From the NCBI GenBank assembly GCA_934256695.1, contig CAKQPE010000033.1, positions 1 to 17,805 of the forward strand: DNA of 17,805 nt, read 5' to 3'. Numbering within the stretch: the first letter of the stretch is position 1; each line of letters starts with the position of its first letter. This DNA is from an uncultured Eubacteriales bacterium (GTDB taxonomy: Bacteria > Bacillota > Clostridia > Lachnospirales > Anaerotignaceae). The notes under the pieces were generated by a model. The model was not told the DNA's origin. It searched no databases and worked only from the letters and a program-made list of their open reading frames with translations. A program made the position numbers and the translations under genes. Positions 7,961 to 15,563 of this stretch are shown piece by piece.

Positions 7961-9739
7961 ATGATAAAAAGTATCAGAGCCAAGCTTATAGCAATGTATC
8001 TCGGTCTTGTAATGATAGTTATGATAGTATGCGGAAGTTTTATACTCATAAGCTTACAGGATATTGAGCTTAAAAGAGCCGAGGAACAGCTTCAGCTTTA
8101 TACTGAAAAAATAAAGGAACAGGTAGTACTGTCGTATGAAGAAAGCGGCTTTCAGGACGGGTTGGTTCAGTTTACCCAAAATGGCTCAGACACCAGCCGT
8201 ATGCAGGGCAATATAATAAATACAGACGGAAAAACAATAGCATCTACCGTAAATACAAGAGGTGCGGCAGAGGATTATAAAGATTCCGTTGTAATAAGTG
8301 CCTTATCGGGAAAAGAAGCGTTCTCAAGAAAAAACCGCGCATCTGACAGCGGAGATATTTATATTGAATATGCAGAACCGGTACTTGTAAGCGGTGCCGT
8401 AAAGTATGTTATATTTGCTCGTCTCGATGCATCAAGCATATATCAGAGTATAGACCAGACAAGAAGTACACTGCTTCTTTCCGTTGCCATAGCATTTATT
8501 ATGGCGGCTGTAATGGGATTTTTCTTTGCAAACACAATAACAAAGCCGATACTTACTCTTTCGTCAAAGGCTAAGGAACTGGCAAGGGGCAAACTTGACC
8601 AGACGGTTAAGGTTAATTCCGATGATGAAATAGGACAGCTTTGCGAAAGCTTTAATTTTATGGCATCTGAGCTTAGCAATACTATTGAAGAAGTTAGCAA
8701 GGAAAAAAATAAATTGGAAATAATACTCCATAATATGACAGACGGAGTTATATCATTTGATAAATTCGGAGCACTTACTCATTTTAATACGGCGGCTCTT
8801 AATCTGCTGGGTGTTGAAAAACCGGAAAATGATTTGAAGGCATTTATAAATCATTATGATATAACAAGCGGAATATATGTTGATATGGTTGATACAAAAA
8901 CAACAAAAAATATTAATTTCTGGATTGGCGACAAGTATATAAATGCAAGTTTTTCGCCGTATTTAAGCGAAAAAGACGTATTTGCCGGAGTTGTGGTTGT
9001 TTTGCAGGATAATACCGAAATGAAACGTCTTGATGATATGCGTAAGGAATTTGTTGCCAACGTATCCCATGAGTTAAGGACGCCGCTTACAACAGTAAAA
9101 AGCTATGCCGAAACCCTTCTTGACGGTGCTTTGGACGACAGAGAAACAGCAGAAGAATTTCTTGGCATAATAAACAATGAGGCAGACAGAATGTCATTCC
9201 TTGTAAGAGACCTTCTTCAGCTTTCAAGGTTTGATAATAACCAGATAGAGCTTAGCCTGAGCAGAATAAATGTAGACAGCTTTATATCGGAAAATATAAA
9301 GGCAAGCAGAATTTTAGCAGACAATAAAAAGCAGAGCCTTATATTTATCCCAATGGGAAAAGAAGTATATATCAATGCTGACAGGGGCAGAATTACGCAG
9401 GTTATAAACAATGTAATAACAAATGCAATAAAGTACAGTCCGGAAGGAAGCACCGTAAAGGTGTGGGCAGAGGACAGCGAAGATATGGTGAAAATATTTG
9501 TTGAGGATAACGGCATAGGAATTTCCAAGAATGATTTGCCGAGAATATTCGAAAGATTTTACAGGGTAGATAAGGCGAGAAGCCGTGCCATGGGCGGAAC
9601 AGGTCTTGGTCTTGCTATAGCAAAAGAAATTATGGAACGTCACGGAGGAAGCATATCTGTCGAAAGTGAGTTATTGCAGGGAACAAAGATGACACTGTGT
9701 TTTCCGAAAAAGAAAGATAAAAACATAAGAATAATATAA
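7961..9739 (+). CDS. walK: Sensor histidine kinase WalK (YycG)
   Basis: 592 residues with the full WalK order: membrane helix 1 (about 8-31), extracellular sensor (32-169), helix 2 (170-191), HAMP (192-244), PAS (249-355), HisKA with phospho-acceptor H370 in FVANVSHELRTPL, and HATPase_c (about 475-582) with N-box N484/N488, G1 DNGIG (516-520), FERFYRVD (530-537) and G2 GGTGLGL (545-551). ATG 7961 is chosen because GGTGA (7951-7955) lies five bases upstream; GTG 7952 overlaps that site. By alignment from memory to Staphylococcus aureus WalK, the PAS zinc ligands H271 and H364 correspond to N258 and Q349 here, while D274 and E368 are kept as D261 and E353. The stop codon lies inside the terminator stem. 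Confidence 0.94.
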   Translation: MIKSIRAKLIAMYLGLVMIVMIVCGSFILISLQDIELKRAEEQLQLYTEKIKEQVVLSYEESGFQDGLVQFTQNGSDTSRMQGNIINTDGKTIASTVNTRGAAEDYKDSVVISALSGKEAFSRKNRASDSGDIYIEYAEPVLVSGAVKYVIFARLDASSIYQSIDQTRSTLLLSVAIAFIMAAVMGFFFANTITKPILTLSSKAKELARGKLDQTVKVNSDDEIGQLCESFNFMASELSNTIEEVSKEKNKLEIILHNMTDGVISFDKFGALTHFNTAALNLLGVEKPENDLKAFINHYDITSGIYVDMVDTKTTKNINFWIGDKYINASFSPYLSEKDVFAGVVVVLQDNTEMKRLDDMRKEFVANVSHELRTPLTTVKSYAETLLDGALDDRETAEEFLGIINNEADRMSFLVRDLLQLSRFDNNQIELSLSRINVDSFISENIKASRILADNKKQSLIFIPMGKEVYINADRGRITQVINNVITNAIKYSPEGSTVKVWAEDSEDMVKIFVEDNGIGISKNDLPRIFERFYRVDKARSRAMGGTGLGLAIAKEIMERHGGSISVESELLQGTKMTLCFPKKKDKNIRII

Positions 9740-9793
9740 TAATATAAAAACGTACTGATAAAATCAGTACGTTTTTATATTATTATATTATTC
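9729..9793. terminator. Convergent terminator: perfect 31-bp inverted repeat
   Basis: The arms 9729-9759 and 9763-9793 are perfectly complementary over 31 bases with a three-base AAA loop. The core ACGTACTGAT/ATCAGTACGT is flanked by A5 and T5 tracts, so it works in both directions for walK (+) and rlmH (-). The left arm begins inside walK and contains its TAA (9737-9739). The outer 20 pairs are almost all A-T. Confidence 0.92.
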
Positions 9794-9820
9794 GGACTAA
9801 GCTATATGTTATTTTAATTT

Positions 9821-10300
9821 TTACTTGTGGTAAGGCTCATTTGATATAATTTTTTCTGCTCTGTAAATTTGCTCAAGAAGTATTACTCTCATAAGCTGGT
9901 GTGGGAAAGTCATTTTTGAAAAACTGAGATGAAATCCGGCTTTCTTAGTCACTTCGCCGCTAAGTCCCAATGAACCGCCTATTACAAAAGTAACGGAGCT
10001 TACTCCGCCAGTCATTTTTTTGTTCATAAAATCCGCAAGTTCTTCGGAGCTTAAATTTTTCCCGTTTATTTCGAGACTAACAACAAAACTTCCGTCCGGA
10101 ATACTTTTCAGTATCCTTGCACCTTCTTTTTCTATTACTTGCTTTTTTTGTGCTTCACTTAGATTTTCCGGTGCTTTTTCGTCCGGCAGTTCTGTTATTT
10201 TAAGGTTAACATACCTGCTTAAACGCTTTGAATACTCATTTACCGCATCAGTCCAATATTTTTCTTTAAGCCTTCCTACACATACTATTGTAACATTCAT
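9821..10300 (-). CDS. rlmH: 23S rRNA (pseudouridine-1915-N3)-methyltransferase RlmH
   Basis: RlmH is a SPOUT-class enzyme that methylates pseudouridine 1915 in helix 69 of 23S rRNA using S-adenosylmethionine. The 159-residue length is standard. The SAM-binding knot is seen as FVIGGSLGLSGEV (105-117), followed by LSFSKMTFPHQLMRVILLEQIYRA (125-148, quoted here by its ends LSFSKMTFPH and EQIYRA) and the invariant C-terminal YHK. Its AGGTG (10306-10310) lies in the last codons of yycJ, and only two bases separate the genes, so translation is probably coupled. In Bacillus rlmH also lies near the walRK cluster. Confidence 0.96.
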   Translation of the reverse strand: MNVTIVCVGRLKEKYWTDAVNEYSKRLSRYVNLKITELPDEKAPENLSEAQKKQVIEKEGARILKSIPDGSFVVSLEINGKNLSSEELADFMNKKMTGGVSSVTFVIGGSLGLSGEVTKKAGFHLSFSKMTFPHQLMRVILLEQIYRAEKIISNEPYHK

Positions 10301-10302
10301 TT

Positions 10303-11100
10303 TTACACCTGAAATTCTATTGCTCTGCTTGGACAGTGTCTTTGAGCCAGTTCGATATTTACGTCTTTTCCGATATTTATATTGTTGTTTTCCAATATAT
10401 TCGCAACGGTTTTATATGCAAGTGACGGAGTGTTGTTTTCCGCACTGAGATGACCTAAGAATATATTTTTCATTCTGCCTGAGAACACCTCGCCTATAAG
10501 CTCACCGGCAAGACTGTTTGCCATATGTCCGTACATACCCAGTATTCGTTGTTTAAGATTATAAGGATAAGGACCTCTTTTTAACATTTCAATGTCGTGG
10601 TTTGCCTCAAGCAAAAGTACATCACTGTCAGCTACAGCTTCTTTCACGGTATCATCAATATGACCTATGTCAGTTGCAACTGTCATTTTTATTCCGTCTG
10701 AAAATATATTGTACCCAACCGGATCGGCAGCATCATGAGGAATAGAAAACGGCTTTAAGATCATATCGTTAAGCTGAGTTTTTTCGCCGCTGTAAATTAC
10801 TTTCCTGTTTCGTCTTTCGATGTTTCCTATGGTGTTTTCCATGGCAAGCCATGTGCCTTCCGTTGCATAAAGCGGTATATCAAAACGGCGGGATAAAATC
10901 CCTGCCGCTTTAATATGGTCACTATGTTCATGTGTTATAAACAGAGCGTCTATGTCTGCACAATTCTCGCCTATTTCTTTAAGACAGTCCTGTATTTTTT
11001 TACCGCTGACACCTGCATCTATAAGTATTTTTGTTCCTTCACTTTTTACAAATATGCTGTTTCCGCTGCTTCCACTTACGAGTGGGCAGAATTTAGTCAT
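10303..11100 (-). CDS. walJ: YycJ/WalJ metallo-beta-lactamase-fold hydrolase
   Basis: A cytoplasmic metallo-beta-lactamase-fold protein, 265 residues, of the family encoded next to walRK in Firmicutes. The opening PLVSGSSGNSIFV (6-18) is the YycJ signature. Metal ligands are visible in THEHSDH (56-62), D144 (TDIGH), H168 (ANHDIEM) and H217 (GHLSAENN). YycJ members have been described as nucleases linked to DNA repair or to replication/division coordination, but the physiological substrate is unsettled. ATG 11100 is preferred because GGAGGT (11108-11113) precedes it with seven-base spacing; upstream in-frame starts would overlap murA. It lies between murA (16-base gap) and rlmH (2-base gap). 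Confidence 0.93.
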   Translation of the reverse strand: MTKFCPLVSGSSGNSIFVKSEGTKILIDAGVSGKKIQDCLKEIGENCADIDALFITHEHSDHIKAAGILSRRFDIPLYATEGTWLAMENTIGNIERRNRKVIYSGEKTQLNDMILKPFSIPHDAADPVGYNIFSDGIKMTVATDIGHIDDTVKEAVADSDVLLLEANHDIEMLKRGPYPYNLKQRILGMYGHMANSLAGELIGEVFSGRMKNIFLGHLSAENNTPSLAYKTVANILENNNINIGKDVNIELAQRHCPSRAIEFQV

Positions 11101-11116
11101 TAAGATTACCTCCGTG

Positions 11117-12376
11117 TTATACAGAGACACGTTTTATATCGGCACCTATAGCAGAGAATTTCTTTTCAACTTCTTCATATCCTCTGTCAATATATTTAAC
11201 CTCACCGATAACGGTTTCTCCTCTTGCGTTGAGAGCCGCAATTATCATTGCCGCACCTGCTCTTAAATCGGTGGCTTCAACCTCTGCACCGGTAAGCTCC
11301 TTTACGCCTTCTATTATAGCAACACGACCCTCAACGGTTATTTTTGCACCAAGACGTTTAAGCTCGTCTATATACTGGTATCTCTTTTCCCATACGTTTT
11401 CGGTTATCATGCTTGTGCCTTCGCATACACTTAAAAGAGCGGCTATCTGAGGCTGAAGGTCTGTAGGAAAGCCGGGATAAGCCATGGTTCTTACGCTTGT
11501 AGCCTTAAACTTCCTGTCTCTTGCATCAACTACTATGCAGTCATCGCCTTCTTCTATACCTATACCGATTTCAATAAGTTTTGCACTTAATGAGTCCATG
11601 TGCTTAGGTATAATGTTGCTTACTTTAACACAGCCGCTTGTTATAGCCGCTGCTATCATATATGTACCGGCCTCTATTTGGTCAGGTATAATTGTATACT
11701 CTGCACCGTGAAGATGGTCGACACCTGTTATTTTTATTACGTCTGTACCGGCACCTTTGATATTGGCACCCATCATATTAAGGAAGTTTGCCACATCTAC
11801 TATATGAGGTTCTTTGGCTGCATTTTCTATTGTTGTAATACCTTCTGCCATAGTTGCGGCAAGCATTATGTTTATTGTTGCACCTACGCTTACGGTATCC
11901 ATATATATGTTTGTGCCTTTAAGTTTTACGGCACTTACACATACTACTTCGCCTTTAACCTCAACTTCCGCACCTAATGCCCTAAAACCTTTAAGATGAA
12001 GGTCTATAGGTCTTGTGCCGAAATTACAGCCGCCGGGAAGTGCAACCTCTGCTTTTTTAAATCTTGCAAGCAATGCACCGATAAGATAATATGATGCACG
12101 CATTTTTCGTACTTCGTCAAATGTAACTGTAGTGCTGAAATTTGCACTGCTGTCTATTTTAAGTGTATGTTTATCATTATATTCACATTCAACACCCATT
12201 TTGTTAAGTGTTGTATAAAGACATTTTACATCTTCGATATACGGAAGGTTGTCTATCAAACATACATCTGATGCCATAATGGCAGCCGGTATAACAGCTA
12301 CAGCAGCATTTTTAGCTCCGCTTATTACTACATTGCCCGAAAGTTTGTTTTTTCCCTTTATAACGAGCCTGTCCAT
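11117..12376 (-). CDS. murA: UDP-N-acetylglucosamine 1-carboxyvinyltransferase (MurA)
   Basis: MurA transfers enolpyruvate from PEP to UDP-GlcNAc, the first committed step of peptidoglycan synthesis, in the cytoplasm. About 419 residues, the usual length. The N-terminal ISGAKNAAVAVIPAA carries the catalytic lysine region. PGGCNFGTRPIDLHLKGF contains the active-site cysteine (C117 from this start), so the enzyme is of the fosfomycin-sensitive Cys type. Late motifs include YPGFPTDLQPQ and ATDLRAGAAMIIAAL. The start is ambiguous: ATG 12376 gives the typical N-terminus but has a long gap after AAAGG, while TTG 12388 would add four residues. Grouping with yycJ and rlmH is not the Bacillus arrangement. 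Firmicutes often have two MurA copies, and which one this is cannot be told. Confidence 0.96.
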   Translation of the reverse strand: MDRLVIKGKNKLSGNVVISGAKNAAVAVIPAAIMASDVCLIDNLPYIEDVKCLYTTLNKMGVECEYNDKHTLKIDSSANFSTTVTFDEVRKMRASYYLIGALLARFKKAEVALPGGCNFGTRPIDLHLKGFRALGAEVEVKGEVVCVSAVKLKGTNIYMDTVSVGATINIMLAATMAEGITTIENAAKEPHIVDVANFLNMMGANIKGAGTDVIKITGVDHLHGAEYTIIPDQIEAGTYMIAAAITSGCVKVSNIIPKHMDSLSAKLIEIGIGIEEGDDCIVVDARDRKFKATSVRTMAYPGFPTDLQPQIAALLSVCEGTSMITENVWEKRYQYIDELKRLGAKITVEGRVAIIEGVKELTGAEVEATDLRAGAAMIIAALNARGETVIGEVKYIDRGYEEVEKKFSAIGADIKRVSV

Positions 12377-12423
12377 ATTTTTATTCAAACCTTTCCCAAA
12401 AACTTATACCGTATAAATTATAA

Positions 12424-12438
12424 ACGGCTGTACGCCGT
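12424..12438 (-). other. Inverted repeat in the murA leader
   Basis: ACGGC (12424-12428) and GCCGT (12434-12438) flank TGTAC. The outer AAAC and GTTT (12443-12446) also pair imperfectly. It lies between the murA promoter and start codon and would form a small hairpin in the 5' untranslated RNA. No known riboswitch is recognised. Confidence 0.45.
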
Positions 12439-12460
12439 ACAAGTTTACATAGTTGTAATG

Positions 12461-12489
12461 ATTATAACACGATATGTCATTTGTGAAAA
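12461..12489 (-). promoter_or_regulatory. SigmaA promoter with extended -10 for murA-yycJ-rlmH
   Basis: On the - strand, TTTTCA (12484-12489), a 17-bp spacer and a perfect TATAAT (12461-12466) preceded by TGT, giving the extended -10 TGnTATAAT. It starts an untranslated leader of roughly 75 bases. Confidence 0.72.
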
Positions 12490-12606
12490 GTACTTTTACT
12501 GCCCACAAAAGACAAATAAAAAAACACAATGAACAAATAATAACCTTTAAATGCGAATTTTTCAAGAATTTTTTTGATTTTATTTTTTAAAATATATATA
12601 TGTACT

Positions 12607-12634
12607 AAAAAAACAGGCATACTTTGCCTGTTTT
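12607..12634 (-). terminator. Rho-independent terminator, mainly for - strand transcripts
   Basis: AAAACAGGCA (12610-12619) pairs with TGCCTGTTTT (12625-12634) around a five-base loop. On the - strand the stem is followed by seven consecutive Ts (12607-12613), the stronger direction. It would stop transcription arriving from yycI before it reaches the murA promoter, making yycHI and murA-yycJ-rlmH separate units. Confidence 0.78.
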
Positions 12635-12705
12635 ATAAATTATGTTTACATAATTTTATTAAATTTAAAGAATTATTTTTAAAGATTGTAGAATTATAAA
12701 TTTAT

Positions 12706-12783
12706 GTAAGACCTTGGGGTTTCACCCCAAAACCCCACCAGTTTTTGAAAAAACTGGACAAAAACTTTTATCAAAACGCAATT
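12706..12783 (-). repeat. Dispersed hairpin repeat A, copy 2 (inverted)
   Basis: The reverse complement of this block aligns end to end with 1-76, sharing the opening AATTGCGTTTTGATAAAAG. Its stems are CCAGTTTTT (12738-12746) with AAAAACTGG (12749-12757), and TTGGGGT (12714-12720) with ACCCCAA (12724-12730). Three base pairs differ from copy 1 by paired changes that keep the stems. Just outside, AAAACGCAAT (12773-12782) and ATTGCGTTTT (12786-12795) form a further perfect palindrome at the repeat edge. Confidence 0.9.
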
Positions 12784-12931
12784 ACATTGCGTTTTTCGGA
12801 ACAAAATTATAAGTTATAATATAAAATCTTAATTTTCTCAAATTTTGTTGAATAAAATCTCTATTGCATTGATTTTAAAACGTAAATCCTGTATCTGTTG
12901 CCAAAAACTTTACAAAAGCCTATTTCCGGAG

Positions 12932-12999
12932 GCACATGGGATGTGCGGTCTTAAAGAGATTTTTGAAGGTGCAGGGAACTTTTTTAAAAAAGTTCCTGC
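12932..12999. repeat. Hairpin pair, likely part of a third intergenic repeat
   Basis: GCACAT (12932-12937) pairs with ATGTGC (12941-12946). Then GCAGGGAACTTTTTT (12971-12985) pairs with AAAAAAGTTCCTGC (12986-12999) with one bulged G. Only one copy occurs in the window, so calling it a repeat rests on its resemblance to hairpin repeats in other clostridial intergenic regions. Confidence 0.5.
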
Positions 13000-13090
13000 A
13001 AATCTCACTTTTCCATTTGGAAAAAATTAAATTTAATCTGTTTTATAAAAATTTTGATTAAAGGATTTACCCCTTATCCGCTTTGCTTTG

Positions 13091-13175
13091 CTCAGCACCT
13101 TCTCCACAAGGGAGAAGGCTTTAAAACCCTTCCGTCAAGCTACGCTTGCCACCTTCCCTTTCAGGGACGGCTTTT
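13091..13175 (+). repeat. Dispersed hairpin repeat B, copy 1
   Basis: Three stem-loops in a row: CCTTCTCC (13098-13105) with GGAGAAGG (13111-13118), CAAGC (13136-13140) with GCTTG (13144-13148), and CCCT (13156-13159) with AGGG (13163-13166). The same order occurs inverted at 17714-17796. Loop and stem differences between copies are concentrated in the hairpins, while the linkers are identical. Confidence 0.88.
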
Positions 13176-13207
13176 GAGTTGGCTTTTAGTTCCATAAATT
13201 TATATTT

Positions 13208-13260
13208 ATAAAAGTTTTTCCAAAAAAGTTTCGGGGTATTGGGGCAACGCCCAAGGTTTT
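13208..13260 (+). repeat. Dispersed hairpin repeat A, copy 3 (degraded)
   Basis: It matches copy 1 at both ends (AAAAGTTTTT and GGGGTATTGGGGCAACGCCC) but has lost about 10 bases from the first hairpin, and one C from the second stem. It ends at the 3' end of yycI. Confidence 0.75.
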
Positions 13261-13262
13261 CT

Positions 13263-14129
13263 TTATTTCTTCATAATTGTATTTGTGTAAGCATTTACAA
13301 TAAACGGTTCGTTAAATGATGATACATATATTCTGTAGCAAGGAACAAGCTTTATAACGCTTATATCTGCAATATCATTCTCGTTGCCGAAATCATAACC
13401 TCTTTCGATTTTTTCTATGTAAGTTCCATTTGGCATATCGGATATTGATTTTATCTCATACATAACTGTAAGCAGTGCTTCATCGGAGGAACATATCTGT
13501 TTTTTCTCTCCCACATATCCTTCGGCATCATAAAATGTAAAGTCAGCTTCCTTAACACCTTTTTCGGTTACATAAACTTCTGCAAAGCTGCAAAATATTT
13601 TTTCTCCGCCGAAACTTTCGCTGAAATAAACTCTGTAGCCGTCATTCTCATTTCTGACAGTTTCGGGAACGGTTTCTCGTCCTTCGGTTATACGGAGGCT
13701 TTCTATAAATTTTTCGGCTTCATCAAAGGCTTTTTTTCTTCCTATTTCGGTTATATTGCCGGTGCCGTTTTCGGATACAAAATGTATGCTGTTTCCCGTC
13801 ACCGTAACATCTTTTTCGCTGCCTTTAAACTCAACAGAATCAAAATCAACGGTTATTTTTACTTCTTCGTCAGGCGAAAAAAACATACTTCTTATTTCTT
13901 CGGTTGTAAATACAGGCACTGTTACAGCTGCCTGCCGCATTGGCGGTGAATTTTTGATAAGGTTTGTATACACGCCTATATTGTTGTCGCTTAAAAGTTT
14001 AAATACAGCCTTTTCTTCTTCGGCTGTCATTGTATATTTTTGTGTGTTTTTATAATTTGCGGTAAAAAGACCTATATTAACCAGTACAAGTATGTATATG
14101 AAAATTTTCTTTATTTTTTCCCAGTCCAT
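13263..14129 (-). CDS. yycI: WalRK regulatory membrane protein YycI
   Basis: YycI is a single-pass membrane protein that, with YycH, contacts WalK at the membrane and tunes its activity (inhibitory in Bacillus, activating in Staphylococcus). The 288-residue protein starts MDWEKIKKIF, close to the usual MDW-K--FI opening of the family. It has one membrane helix (about 8-24) and a large extracellular part rich in short strands with paired YycH/YycI-type repeats (KKAFDEAEKFIESL; GYRVYFSESFGGEKIFCS). AAAGGAGAT (14134-14142) precedes the ATG. It is 16 bases downstream of yycH. The family is divergent, so the call leans on N-terminus, topology and the yycH partner. Confidence 0.85.
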   Translation of the reverse strand: MDWEKIKKIFIYILVLVNIGLFTANYKNTQKYTMTAEEEKAVFKLLSDNNIGVYTNLIKNSPPMRQAAVTVPVFTTEEIRSMFFSPDEEVKITVDFDSVEFKGSEKDVTVTGNSIHFVSENGTGNITEIGRKKAFDEAEKFIESLRITEGRETVPETVRNENDGYRVYFSESFGGEKIFCSFAEVYVTEKGVKEADFTFYDAEGYVGEKKQICSSDEALLTVMYEIKSISDMPNGTYIEKIERGYDFGNENDIADISVIKLVPCYRIYVSSFNEPFIVNAYTNTIMKK

Positions 14130-14145
14130 ACAGATCTCCTTTCGC

Positions 14146-15534
14146 TTATTTTATACTTATGTTTCCGTTTAATGCATCTACTATATATGTTGTGTTTTCT
14201 ATTTTTACAAACCAGCTTATATTTATGGAATCACCGTTTGCATAATATCCGAGACTTATATCGTTTATCTTTGCTCCGTCTGTTCCGTTAAGTGCCATTG
14301 CATAGTTTACGGCAGTAAGAAAATCAATTGTCGGTGCAGTATCCGCTGTTTCGGAAGATATAAAGTTTGAATTATATTTCTTAAACTTTCTTACGGAGTT
14401 TGAATTTACCGTAACCTCTAATGCATAGGAAGAACCAGTTTCTTCTTTTAATCTGTCGCTTAGTATAACCGGCATGGAGCCTGCATAATAGTCAAAACAG
14501 AATTTAAGACCTTCACCAGTGAGAGTTACGTCTTTGAGACAGTATCCGGTTTTTAATGATGTATCTGCTTTAAGAAATTTGATACAAGCATAGTATGCAG
14601 AAGAAAGGCTTTGGTTTTCGTTGGTATTGTCCGTTCCGTAGCTGAAATATTCCAACATTCCTGAAGGATAGCATTTAACTACCGTTGTGCTGTCGGATAT
14701 TGTGCAGACACCGGAAACCTCGGTTGTTACATTTCTTGCGGAATATTTTCCGAAATACTGATCTGTTTTTTCTTCAATATAATCTTTGGCTGCCAAAGAA
14801 AAATCAATACATTTTTCTTCTTTTGCGGAAAACAGTACGTTTTGATTTAAATTAAACTGCGGAACAAAAATATTGCTGCTGAATATATTAAATCCGCTTA
14901 ATGCCGTTGATATGCAAACCGTGCTGTCCGGATTTTCCTTAATCTGTTTTTCTGCCGCAGATATTAAAGCAGAAACGGCAGATGCATTATCTGATGAGTA
15001 TTCTGCGGCTGTATCGGTTTCTCCCTGAGTATCCACAAAATATACTTTGGCTCCATCGCTGCTGCTGTTATTGCCGGAAATAACTATTCGTGTAAATGTT
15101 TTTAAAAAGCTTGGCATATGCTTTTCGCTTTCGCCTATGCCCGATACATATTCGTTAAAGGGAACGGGTATATCAAACTCATATACAAAACAGGATCCGT
15201 CTAAACTTTCGCTCCAGTCAAAAGCAGGTATCTGTGTAAGATTATCGCTGTGTACGGCATTTTTTATTATTTCACTGCAATTTTTTTCTATGTCATACTG
15301 CTTTTCAGCTTTTCTGAACATTCCGTCGCCTGTGCCGAAATATATGTCTGTGGGCTTTATAGCCTCAACAGGGTTTGAGTTATCTGTTTTGTACAGACTA
15401 TTTTCTATTATATAATAAAAAAAGTTATGACCCGAACTGCCGTCGAGCCATAACATTCCTGTTTGTATAACCGCACAGACAGACAACAACGCTACAAGTA
15501 TGCTTTTAAAAGTGCTGTTTTTTCTGCCTGCCAT
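14146..15534 (-). CDS. yycH: WalRK regulatory membrane protein YycH
   Basis: 462 residues, the expected length for YycH. One N-terminal membrane helix (about 10-28) is followed by an extracellular region; the TGMLWLDGSSG stretch just after the helix and the KPTDIYFGTG strand near residue 60 are family-like. YycH pairs with YycI and WalK transmembrane helices. GGTGA (15541-15545) lies six bases before the ATG. It sits between a small secreted protein gene and yycI in a compact operon whose promoter carries WalR boxes. Unlike Bacillus, it is not next to walK but about 4.4 kb away and on the opposite strand. Confidence 0.85.
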   Translation of the reverse strand: MAGRKNSTFKSILVALLSVCAVIQTGMLWLDGSSGHNFFYYIIENSLYKTDNSNPVEAIKPTDIYFGTGDGMFRKAEKQYDIEKNCSEIIKNAVHSDNLTQIPAFDWSESLDGSCFVYEFDIPVPFNEYVSGIGESEKHMPSFLKTFTRIVISGNNSSSDGAKVYFVDTQGETDTAAEYSSDNASAVSALISAAEKQIKENPDSTVCISTALSGFNIFSSNIFVPQFNLNQNVLFSAKEEKCIDFSLAAKDYIEEKTDQYFGKYSARNVTTEVSGVCTISDSTTVVKCYPSGMLEYFSYGTDNTNENQSLSSAYYACIKFLKADTSLKTGYCLKDVTLTGEGLKFCFDYYAGSMPVILSDRLKEETGSSYALEVTVNSNSVRKFKKYNSNFISSETADTAPTIDFLTAVNYAMALNGTDGAKINDISLGYYANGDSINISWFVKIENTTYIVDALNGNISIK

Positions 15535-15563
15535 ATCTTATCACCATTTATACCTTTTAGTTG

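Larger units (their letters stand above)
12389..13262. other. Gene-free repeat-rich region between murA and yycI
   Basis: About 870 bases with no credible gene. It holds, in order, the murA leader and promoter, a terminator, an AT-rich stretch, repeat A copy 2 (12706-12783) with an extra palindrome, hairpins at 12932-12946 and 12971-12999, repeat B copy 1 (13091-13175) and degraded repeat A copy 3 (13208-13260). The open reading frame across 12845-13030 runs through the hairpins, lacks a ribosome binding site and looks non-coding. Confidence 0.8.

Noticed and set aside
9792..9801. TCGGACTAAG shared by 9792-9801 and 17644-17653
   Set aside because: A ten-base match with no surrounding similarity; too short to call a repeat.
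12845..13030. 61-codon open reading frame on + between murA and yycI
   Set aside because: No ribosome binding site; it reads through two hairpins and ends in repeat-type sequence. It is most likely a by-product of an intergenic repeat.
13091..13175. Repeat B as a CRISPR-like or tRNA-like array
   Set aside because: Only one unit per site, no regular spacers, and the hairpins do not make a cloverleaf.
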